A stretch of DNA of 6,084 bases from Syntrophobacteria bacterium (GTDB lineage: Bacteria > Desulfobacterota > DSWW01): contig JAQYVQ010000627.1 of NCBI GenBank assembly GCA_030145435.1, positions 1 through 6,084 of the forward strand, given 5' to 3'. Positions 1-4,695 of this stretch are shown piece after piece (positions within the stretch are counted from its first letter, which is position 1; the number at the start of each line of letters is the position of its first letter). Below the pieces are notes generated by a model that saw only the letters and a list, made by a program, of their open reading frames with translations, made no database searches and was not told where the DNA came from. Made by a program: the position numbers and the translations under genes.

Positions 1-1
1 A

Positions 2-301
2 ACGAACGAGGCCTTGAAGGGGGCGCCCGAAGGCCCCCACTTCGGCCCCCGTTACCGTCACCACATCAAGAACAAGTCCCTTTTCCCCCTCATGAACCGG
101 AAAGAGGTGCTCTTCTTCTCGACCCTGGAGGGGGAAGTGCTTCGAGGGGTTGTTGTCGGTTTTTCCCGTTTCGAGATCAGTCTCAGCATGAAGGGGGGCG
201 TTTCGGTCGTGCTCCTGCGGCACGCCATCTTCGATGTCAGGGACAAGAAGGGGCGATCCTACTCGAAAGAGGCTGTCGAGAAGACCGGGAAGTATTGGTA
301 G
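2..301 (+). CDS. Divergent Hfq/Sm-like RNA-binding domain protein, N-terminus cut by window edge
   Basis: The frame is open to the left edge and ends at TAG 299-301, giving 99 visible residues. A TTG at 14 and an ATG at 92 are possible starts, but neither is convincing: the ATG at 92 would remove the short helix preceding the Sm fold, and the frame stays open upstream. From about residue 25, the segment NKSLFPLMNRKEV followed by strands FFSTLEGEVLRGVVVGFSRFEISL resembles the Hfq helix and Sm1 region. The segment LLRHAIFDV (residues 71-79) matches the Hfq Sm2 signature around KHAI. A phenylalanine (about residue 57) falls where Hfq has its proximal-face Phe, and the Arg-His pair falls where Hfq has Lys-His. 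Family knowledge: Hfq forms hexameric rings that bind U-rich sRNA ends and A-rich mRNA. Inference: this is an Hfq paralogue or a larger protein with a C-terminal Hfq-like domain. The visible 35-residue leader is rich in Gly, Pro and basic residues, unlike the short N-terminus of canonical Hfq. The reading frame and the Hfq resemblance are fairly secure; the function is not. Confidence 0.72.
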   Translation, partial: TNEALKGAPEGPHFGPRYRHHIKNKSLFPLMNRKEVLFFSTLEGEVLRGVVVGFSRFEISLSMKGGVSVVLLRHAIFDVRDKKGRSYSKEAVEKTGKYW

Positions 302-308
302 AAAAGAT

Positions 309-337
309 CAGGGGTCAGGGACCAGGGGTCAGGTCCC
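309..337. repeat. Short direct repeat with a weak hairpin
   Basis: The 11-mer CAGGGGTCAGG occurs at 309-319 and again at 323-333, a period of 14. Nested in it, GGGACC (318-323) can pair with GGTCCC (332-337) around an 8-base loop. It fills most of the 67-base gap between the convergent ends of the Hfq-like gene and the acyl-CoA synthetase gene. No clean T-tract follows on the plus strand. On the minus strand the hairpin is followed only distantly by TTTT, so a terminator role is possible but weak. G-rich tandem runs of this kind are common in non-coding gaps of sulfate-reducer-type genomes (general recollection). Confidence 0.5.
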
Positions 338-368
338 ACTCCGCCTCACCCCCCAAGAATCCTCGCCT

Positions 369-2153
369 TTATTCGTCGTAGAGTGAATCGAGAAGGGCCT
401 TGAATCGTTCTTCGATGATCTTTCTGCGGATCTTCATCGTTGGGGTGAGTTCACCTTTTTCCACGTCGAGCAGACGGGGAAGGAGTGCGAACCGTTTGAT
501 CGTCTCGTAGCGGGCGAAATGCCGGTTGACCTCGTCGACCACGGCTTGCACATCATCGAGCAGGGCCGGGTTGTCGAGGATCGCCTCGTACGATGTGTAC
601 CCTATGCCTTTCTCCGTGGCCCAGGCCTCGAGGGTTTCCGGGTCGAGTCCCAACAGGGCTGTCAGATACTTCCTGCGATCTCCGTGCACGAGGGCCTGAT
701 CGATCAGGGGATGGTCCTTGAGCAGGTTCTCGATGTTAGCAGGGGTGACGTTCTTCCCTCCCGCCGTGATGATGATCTCCTTCTTTCTGCCCGTGATCCA
801 CAAGAACCCATCTTGATCGAGACGACCCAGATCTCCGGTGCGGATCCATCCGTCCTCGGTTAGCGTTTCCGCCGTAAGCTCGGGTTGATTCAGATACCCC
901 TTAAAGACGATGGCCCCCCGTACGAGAATCTCCCCGTCGTCGGCAATCTGCAACTCGGTCCCGGGGAGAGCCTTCCCCACGGAGCCCAGGCGATAGTCAT
1001 TCTCGAAATTGATCGTGGCGAAACAGCTTACCTCGGTCTGTCCCCAGGCTTCGAGGATGAGCATCCCCGCCGCATGGAAGAACTCGATGATCTCGAGCGA
1101 GATGGGTGCGGATGAAGAGAGGAAGTATCGTACCCTGCCGCCGAAGATCCCCCGTATCTTGCGAAAGACCAGGCGGTCGGCGAGTACCCGCTGCAGCCGG
1201 AGAAACACGGGCAGGGGGCGTCCGGCCTGCTCGAGCCGGCTGGCCGTTCTGCCGACCCGCTCGGCCCACAGAAAAACCCTTTTCGCCATGGGTGAGGCCT
1301 GGTCCGCCTCGGAGCGAACCCGTGCGTAGGCCTTCTCGAAGATCCGGGGAACGCTGCCGAAGACCGTGGGCCGGATTTCTCGCATATCGTCCAGGATGCG
1401 GTTGAAATCCTCGACGAAGGCGGCGGACACGCCTCGATAGATCCTGCTGTAGTGTCCGGGGACCCTTTCTCCCACATGGGCCAGGGGGAGGAAGAACATC
1501 ATCACATCACGATGATCCGTCGCCCCCATGGTATCCAGCATCTCCAGCTGGGCCATGATGTTCCGGTGGGTGAGCATGGCCCCTTTGGGGGGACCCGTTG
1601 TGCCGGATGTGTAGATCAGTACGGCTACGTCCTCCGGTTGGATCTTTTCTTCCGTCCCGAGGGTCAAGCCGGGATCCGCCTCCAGGGCTGCACGACCCTT
1701 GTCTTCCAGGCCCTTCAGACACATAAAGTCGTGCTCGCCTTCCGGGGAGTCCCAGAGAATCGGGCGGTCCAAAGAGGGAAGCTTTTCAAAGAAGGGGGAG
1801 AGCTTTTTCACCTGCTGGGCGTCTTCGAGGAACAGCCACCGGGTGGAGGAATCCTCCAGGATGTACGCGCACTGTTCGCCTATGAGCGTGGGATAGATAC
1901 CCACGCTCACACCGCCCGCACGGAGAACGGCCAAATCGCATAGGGCCCACTCCAGGCAGGTCCGGCCCAGGATGGAGACCACATCCCCCGGCTGTATCCC
2001 CAGAGCGACGAGCCCGGCCGCGATTCTGTCCACTCTTTCATCCACCTCGGCCCATGTAATGGGTTTCCACTGACCGTCGGTTCGTACCTGATAGGCCGTC
2101 TGGTCGGCCGATTCCGCTCGACGGGTTCGGAGCAGGTCGGTTAGATTTTCCAT
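369..2153 (-). CDS. Long-chain fatty acid-CoA ligase (AMP-forming), FAA1/FadD15-like
   Basis: The 594-aa product belongs to the adenylate-forming (AMP-binding) superfamily. It should convert a fatty acid, ATP and CoA into acyl-CoA, AMP and PPi, at the cytoplasmic face of the membrane. The family motifs appear in order. The phosphate-binding loop YTSGTTGPPKG is at residues 181-191, FGSVPRIFEK at 265-274, LSSSAPIS at 345-352, and the adenine-binding EAWGQTE at 368-374. The hinge and ribose-binding region TGDLGRLDQDGF is at 439-450, followed by TGRKKEII. The catalytic lysine is in PTMKIRR (K574). The length and the long insertion before the C-terminal lid fit the COG1022 long-chain branch rather than acetyl-CoA synthetases. 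The ATG at 2151-2153 is chosen because GGAGAA lies about 8 bases upstream. An in-frame ATG at 2222 would add 23 residues encoded partly by the terminator stem, so it is rejected. The gene lies 97 bases downstream of the SCP2 gene on the same strand. Chain-length specificity cannot be read from the sequence. Confidence 0.95.
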   Translation of the reverse strand: MENLTDLLRTRRAESADQTAYQVRTDGQWKPITWAEVDERVDRIAAGLVALGIQPGDVVSILGRTCLEWALCDLAVLRAGGVSVGIYPTLIGEQCAYILEDSSTRWLFLEDAQQVKKLSPFFEKLPSLDRPILWDSPEGEHDFMCLKGLEDKGRAALEADPGLTLGTEEKIQPEDVAVLIYTSGTTGPPKGAMLTHRNIMAQLEMLDTMGATDHRDVMMFFLPLAHVGERVPGHYSRIYRGVSAAFVEDFNRILDDMREIRPTVFGSVPRIFEKAYARVRSEADQASPMAKRVFLWAERVGRTASRLEQAGRPLPVFLRLQRVLADRLVFRKIRGIFGGRVRYFLSSSAPISLEIIEFFHAAGMLILEAWGQTEVSCFATINFENDYRLGSVGKALPGTELQIADDGEILVRGAIVFKGYLNQPELTAETLTEDGWIRTGDLGRLDQDGFLWITGRKKEIIITAGGKNVTPANIENLLKDHPLIDQALVHGDRRKYLTALLGLDPETLEAWATEKGIGYTSYEAILDNPALLDDVQAVVDEVNRHFARYETIKRFALLPRLLDVEKGELTPTMKIRRKIIEERFKALLDSLYDE

Positions 2154-2161
2154 AGGATATT

Positions 2162-2167
2162 TTCTCC
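2162..2167 (-). promoter_or_regulatory. Ribosome binding site for the acyl-CoA ligase
   Basis: The minus strand reads GGAGAA here, 8 bases before the ATG at 2153. It is the only Shine-Dalgarno-like sequence near a plausible start and supports the shorter 594-aa product. It lies just downstream of the intrinsic terminator, so the gene has only about 28 bases between terminator and start in which to place a promoter of its own. Confidence 0.6.
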
Positions 2168-2181
2168 ACGGGAACGGGGCC

Positions 2182-2217
2182 GGGAAAAGAAAAGGGCCTT
2201 GCATGAAGGCCCTTTTC
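2182..2217 (-). terminator. Intrinsic terminator/attenuator between SCP2 and acyl-CoA ligase genes
   Basis: A perfect 12-bp inverted repeat, with arms 2189-2200 and 2206-2217 and a 5-base loop, has GGGCC at its core. Read on the minus strand, the closing arm runs into TTTTCTTTTCCC, a good intrinsic terminator tail. On the plus strand it also ends in CCTTTTCTCC, so it may work weakly in both directions. It lies 34 bases after the SCP2 stop codon. Because there is almost no room for a new promoter before the ligase, partial readthrough is the simplest explanation. That would give high SCP2 and lower ligase expression from one transcript. Confidence 0.82.
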
Positions 2218-2250
2218 TCCATCCTACAGTGTGAAAATCCTGTTGGTGAA

Positions 2251-2616
2251 TCAGCCGCCCATGATCGAACCGAGCTTCATGGCGAGGCTCATGTCCCCAC
2301 TGATCTTGATCTTGCCGGACATGAAGGCCATCTGAGGGTTGAGCCTTCCTGCATTGATCTCTCTCCAGTCCTCGATGGCTTGGGTGATCGTCAACTTGGG
2401 TGCGTCCACCTTGCCCTTGGCGGTCTTGATCTCGCCGCCCGTCAGCTCCATGTAATAGTCGCCTCCGCCTTCGCCGGTGAGCACGACCTGAATCACCGTG
2501 TTGATATCCTTGATCTTGGCAGACTGATCCGGGTTTGCCGCCGCCTGCTCCGGAATCCACTTGAGATAGAAATCGTCCGGTGTGATATCCTCTGGGGGTG
2601 TGGGTCTGTCAGCCAT
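2251..2616 (-). CDS. SCP2 sterol-carrier-like lipid-binding domain protein
   Basis: The 121-aa product is essentially a single SCP2 domain. Recognisable features are the N-terminal DDFYLKWIPEQAAAN segment, then strands around VIQVVLTGEGGGDYYMELTGG. The C-terminal half is diagnostic: LTITQAIEDWREINAGRLNPQMAFMSGKIKISGDMSLAMKL, where a G-x-L-x-P-x-x-A-F-M-x-G-K pattern is typical of the family (shown here split by description: NAGRLNPQMAF, then MSGKIKISGD). SCP2 domains form a hydrophobic cavity that carries fatty acyl-CoA, sterols or phospholipids. There is no signal peptide, so it is probably cytoplasmic. The start at 2614-2616 is well supported by GAGGAG seven bases upstream (2624-2629). It is the first gene of a probable unit with the downstream acyl-CoA ligase, which suggests it handles the ligase's substrate or product; that link is inference. 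An alternative is an accessory domain to acyl-CoA dehydrogenation or other lipid steps. Confidence 0.93.
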   Translation of the reverse strand: MADRPTPPEDITPDDFYLKWIPEQAAANPDQSAKIKDINTVIQVVLTGEGGGDYYMELTGGEIKTAKGKVDAPKLTITQAIEDWREINAGRLNPQMAFMSGKIKISGDMSLAMKLGSIMGG

Positions 2617-2728
2617 GATCTATCTCCTCTCTTGGTGTGTGGGTTCCCCGCCTTGGGGTCTGTGGAATATGAGGCTCTTCCACGCTCCATTCCTTATTAC
2701 ATTTTCGAGCAAGTTTCAAGTGTTTTCA

Positions 2729-2758
2729 TTGCAATCCTTCAATTTGGCATGCTATAAG
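2729..2758 (+). promoter_or_regulatory. Candidate sigma-70 promoter for nikR
   Basis: TTGCAA at 2729-2734 and TATAAG at 2753-2758 are separated by 18 bases and match the -35 and -10 consensus at four and five of six positions. Transcription would start near 2764-2766, at or just inside the leader fold and about 80 bases before the nikR ATG. The call rests only on consensus similarity. Confidence 0.4.
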
Positions 2759-2760
2759 AC

Positions 2761-2819
2761 CCCTGCAACTTGCGTCCGCCGAAGTACCCTGATTCGGACG
2801 GCGGGCAAGACCCGCAGGG
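2761..2819 (+). other. Structured leader (imperfect hairpin) upstream of nikR
   Basis: Several nested complementary segments can form one long stem. CCCTGC (2761-2766) pairs with GCAGGG (2814-2819), and CTTGC (2769-2773) pairs with GCAAG (2805-2809). CCG plus CCGAA (2776-2783) pairs with TTCGG, a bulged A, and CGG (2793-2801), around a 9-base loop. No T-tract follows, so it is not an ordinary terminator. It may be an RNA leader fold or, as DNA, an imperfect dyad operator for autoregulation. I do not recognise it as a known riboswitch class. Confidence 0.45.
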
Positions 2820-2835
2820 AATCAAGAGCAGAACA

Positions 2836-2845
2836 GGGGATCCCC
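2836..2845 (+). promoter_or_regulatory. nikR ribosome binding site inside a perfect palindrome
   Basis: AGGGGA (2835-2840) is placed five bases before the nikR ATG (2846-2848) and fixes the start. It lies in the perfect 10-base palindrome GGGGATCCCC (2836-2845), which abuts the start codon. The site could partly hide itself by pairing, although a 10-base palindrome with no loop forms a poor intramolecular hairpin. Confidence 0.6.
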
Positions 2846-3265
2846 ATGGAAGAACTGGTTCGATTCGGAGTTTCCATCAGCGCCCACCTCTTGGGGCAGT
2901 TTGACCGACTCATCTCCGGGAAGGGATACGTGAATCGGTCCGAGGCGATAAGAGACCTCATTCGGAAGCATCTGGTGGAGCATGAATGGGAACAGGACGA
3001 CAAGGAGACCCTGGGCACCCTCACGCTTCTCTACAACCATCACGTTCGGGAATTGTCCGACCGCCTGGAACACCTTCAGCATGATCACTATCATCGCATC
3101 ATCTCCACCATGCATGTTCATGTGGACGAACAGAACTGCCTGGAAGTGATGGTCTTGAAGGGCAAACCGGTGGAGATTCGTTCTCTGTCCGACAGCATTC
3201 TGCGGGTAAAGGGGGTCAAACACGGTCAGCTGGTTATGACCTCCAAGGGACAAGAACTGGACTAG
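2846..3265 (+). CDS. nikR: NikR nickel-responsive ribbon-helix-helix transcriptional regulator
   Basis: The 139-aa product has the NikR layout and nearly the usual length (E. coli NikR is 133 aa). An N-terminal ribbon-helix-helix DNA-binding domain (RFGVSISAHLLGQFDRLI, then GYVNRSEAIRDLIR, residues 6-40) is followed by a C-terminal ACT-like nickel-binding domain. All four high-affinity nickel ligands align: H79, H90, H92 and C98, equivalent to H76, H87, H89 and C95 of the E. coli protein. The supporting segments are LQHDHYHR, STMHVHVDEQNCLEVMVLKG and GVKHGQL. Family knowledge: the tetramer binds Ni(II) and then represses nickel uptake or other nickel genes. The ATG at 2846 is chosen because it has a good Shine-Dalgarno sequence and gives the family N-terminus. 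The frame stays open upstream to 2582 but that part is non-homologous and crosses the promoter region. No nickel transporter or nickel enzyme gene adjoins it, so targets are presumably elsewhere. Confidence 0.95.
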   Translation: MEELVRFGVSISAHLLGQFDRLISGKGYVNRSEAIRDLIRKHLVEHEWEQDDKETLGTLTLLYNHHVRELSDRLEHLQHDHYHRIISTMHVHVDEQNCLEVMVLKGKPVEIRSLSDSILRVKGVKHGQLVMTSKGQELD

Positions 3266-3584
3266 GAGGCTGCCGAGAAACGGCCATCTGCGGCGTTGCA
3301 CTCATCCTTCCAGGTGAAAGGGCAAAGGCGAAAGGCGAAAAGAATGGATCAAGTATTGAAGAACGAATCAAGGAAACTATCGCCGCCTCGATCAGGTCAG
3401 AGGCACTAGGGCTTCGTCCCTTTTGCCTGCTGGAATGCCTTCTTCATAACTTCAACCACCCCTTGCCCCTTTTCCCTTTCGCCTGTGGCGAAGCCGCTGC
3501 TTCATGTGCTTGCATATGGACGTTTTTGAACGGCCTACACATTTGCGCTTTCTCAACAGACTGAAAGTGGGGTGACTTGAGATT
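3266..3584. repeat. Non-coding 319-base stretch holding a composite repeat-like element
   Basis: No credible gene lies here. The ends are imperfect inverted copies. The left end (about 3267-3297, with GCTGCCGAGAAACGGCCATC) resembles the reverse complement of the right end (about 3528-3563, ending TTGCGCTTTCTCAACAGACTG). Inside is a second inverted pair: CCAGGTGAAAGGGCAAAGG (3310-3328) against the complement of 3468-3488, alike except for two substitutions and a 2-base insertion. A short GGCGAAA-type reiteration occurs at 3321-3341. From recollection, sequences with CATCTGCGGCGTTGC at one end and CATTTGC...TTTCTCAACAGACTG or TTTTTGAACGGCCT at the other recur between genes in sulfate-reducing and related Desulfobacterota genomes. 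This looks like a MITE-like or REP-like element, possibly two nested copies. No transposase is encoded. The gpsA promoter must lie in or just upstream of the right end. Confidence 0.55.
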
Positions 3585-4613
3585 ATGTTACGCGTATGTG
3601 TCTTTGGCAGTGGTGGGTGGGGGACGGCGCTTGCCCAGCTCTGCGCAGTCCGTGGCTATCGTGTGGTACAGTGGGTGAGGGAGTCGGAGGTTCTCGAGTC
3701 GATCAACGAACAGAACCTGAATTCCCTCTTCCTGCCCGATGTTCCCCTTTCCCCCGGCATCGTTGCTACGCGGGACGAGCGGGAAGCCCTGGACGGGGCC
3801 GACCTCGTCCTGCTGGTCACCCCTTCGCAGTTTATGCGTGAAGTGGTTTTGCGGATTCGCTACCTCCTTCCTGCCGAGGCCCCGATCGTCTGCTGCAGCA
3901 AGGGGATCGAGAAGGAAAGCCTGGAGCTCATGTCCGAGATTCTCACCGGGGAGCTCCCCGGGAAATACCACCCTTACCTGACCTACCTGTCCGGCCCGAG
4001 TTTTGCGAAGGAGGTGGCGGAGGGAAAGCCGGCGAATGTTACCGTCGCCGGACAGAGCGAAGACGTCCGGAAGAGGGTCCAGGAATGGATGGGCGGGTCT
4101 TCTTTCAGGATTTACACGTCTTCAGACGTGGTGGGGGTTCAAGTGGGGGGGGCCGTCAAGAACGTGCTCGCCATCGCGGTGGGTGCGTGCGATGCCATGG
4201 GCTTCGGCCTGAACGCTCAAGCCAGCCTGATAACGAGAGGGCTTGCAGAGATCACCCGGCTCGCTGTGGCCAAAGGGGCCAACCCGCTGACCCTGAGTGG
4301 TCACGCGGGCATCGGCGACTTGGTCCTTACCTGTACGGGGTCCTTGAGTCGGAACCGAAGGGTGGGATATGTGCTCGGAAGCGGGCAATCCCTGGAGAGC
4401 ATCGTCGGCTCGATGAAGATGGTTGCCGAAGGGGTGGAAACGGCCCATTCCGTCTCGCATCTTGCCAAGAAGCTGAACGTTTCCATGCCCATATCCGAAC
4501 AGGTCGCCCTGGTCCTCCACCACGGCAAGCAGCTCAAACTGGCGGCGACAGAACTGATGGAGCGCCCCCTTCGAGAGGAGCTTGACGAGAATGAGAAGGA
4601 CCCGATTCCCTGA
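3585..4613 (+). CDS. gpsA: NAD(P)+-dependent glycerol-3-phosphate dehydrogenase
   Basis: The 342-aa cytoplasmic enzyme reduces dihydroxyacetone phosphate to sn-glycerol-3-phosphate, the backbone for phospholipid synthesis. The N-terminal Rossmann domain carries GSGGWGTA (residues 8-15), with VTPSQ at 78-82 and CSKGIE at 104-109. Then come SGPSFAKEV (136-144) and GAVKNVLAIA (189-198), where K192 is the likely catalytic lysine. The C-terminal helical domain has GIGDLVLTCTGSLSRNRRVG (242-261) and VAEGVETAHSV (280-290). These are all hallmark GpsA segments, and the length is normal. The ATG at 3585 places the nucleotide loop at residue 8 as expected. A GGGGTG sequence (3569-3574) ten bases upstream is a modest ribosome binding site. 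The C-terminal tail (after about residue 330) is acidic and probably disordered. A run of eight G's (4145-4152) lies within the VGGAVK coding region, but the frame is intact. The PAC2-family gene follows 82 bases later and is probably co-transcribed. Confidence 0.97.
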   Translation: MLRVCVFGSGGWGTALAQLCAVRGYRVVQWVRESEVLESINEQNLNSLFLPDVPLSPGIVATRDEREALDGADLVLLVTPSQFMREVVLRIRYLLPAEAPIVCCSKGIEKESLELMSEILTGELPGKYHPYLTYLSGPSFAKEVAEGKPANVTVAGQSEDVRKRVQEWMGGSSFRIYTSSDVVGVQVGGAVKNVLAIAVGACDAMGFGLNAQASLITRGLAEITRLAVAKGANPLTLSGHAGIGDLVLTCTGSLSRNRRVGYVLGSGQSLESIVGSMKMVAEGVETAHSVSHLAKKLNVSMPISEQVALVLHHGKQLKLAATELMERPLREELDENEKDPIP

Positions 4614-4695
4614 TCCGAAGGGAGGGAATAGCATCCTTAGGGGGGATTACAGAATCGAAGGGGCAGGGGGAGAGAACGAGACCGAGGAGTTAACG
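4614..4695 (+). other. gpsA to PAC2-gene spacer
   Basis: This 82-base purine-rich spacer contains several G runs and the PAC2 ribosome binding site, but I see no hairpin terminator and no promoter consensus. That supports co-transcription of gpsA and the PAC2-family gene. Confidence 0.5.
4684..4689 (+). promoter_or_regulatory. Ribosome binding site deciding the PAC2-family gene start
   Basis: GAGGAG lies six bases before the ATG at 4696, a near-ideal Shine-Dalgarno arrangement. It favours this start over the in-frame ATG at 4582, which lies within the end of gpsA and would add 38 residues with no family resemblance. Confidence 0.8.

Larger units (their letters stand above)
2617..2845. other. 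Divergent intergenic region between the SCP2 gene and nikR
   Basis: This 229-base region must carry the promoters for both directions. Its middle part (about 2691-2760) is AT-rich compared with the flanks, as expected for promoter DNA. On the minus strand a TTGAAA (2714-2719) and TAATAA (2694-2699) are present but separated by only 14 bases, so I do not call them a promoter. I looked for the classical NikR operator half-sites GTATGA/TCATAC and for GTGTTAC/GTAACAC-type half-sites and saw neither. Specific plus-strand elements are listed separately. Confidence 0.6.

Noticed and set aside
2154..2222. N-terminal extension of the acyl-CoA ligase from an ATG at 2222
   Set aside because: It is encoded across the intrinsic terminator stem, has no family resemblance, and the ATG at 2153 has a ribosome binding site.
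2694..2719. Possible minus-strand promoter (TTGAAA and TAATAA) for the SCP2 gene
   Set aside because: The 14-base spacing is too short for a standard sigma-70 promoter, so it was not listed as a feature.
2203..2757. 184-aa plus-strand frame antisense to the SCP2 gene
   Set aside because: The SCP2 frame has a clear domain match and a strong ribosome binding site; the antisense frame runs through the terminator and promoter regions.
2582..2845. Extended N-terminus of NikR from an upstream start
   Set aside because: The added residues overlap the opposite SCP2 start and the promoter region. The ATG at 2846 has a good ribosome binding site and gives the family N-terminus.
2822..3301. 159-aa minus-strand frame antisense to nikR
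   Set aside because: nikR is conclusively identified by its ligands and fold; the antisense frame has no recognisable features.
3408..3424. Possible terminator AGGG/CCCT followed by TTTT inside the nikR-gpsA gap
   Set aside because: The stem is only four base pairs and the T run is short.
3266..3584. CRISPR array or tRNA gene in the long gap
   Set aside because: No regularly spaced identical repeats, and no cloverleaf or T-loop sequence could be found.
4122..4634. 170-aa minus-strand frame antisense to gpsA
   Set aside because: It is an antisense shadow of a strongly supported gene, with no family features or ribosome binding site.
4582..4695. PAC2-family protein starting inside the end of gpsA
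   Set aside because: GAGGAG six bases before the ATG at 4696 and the family N-terminus both favour the shorter product.
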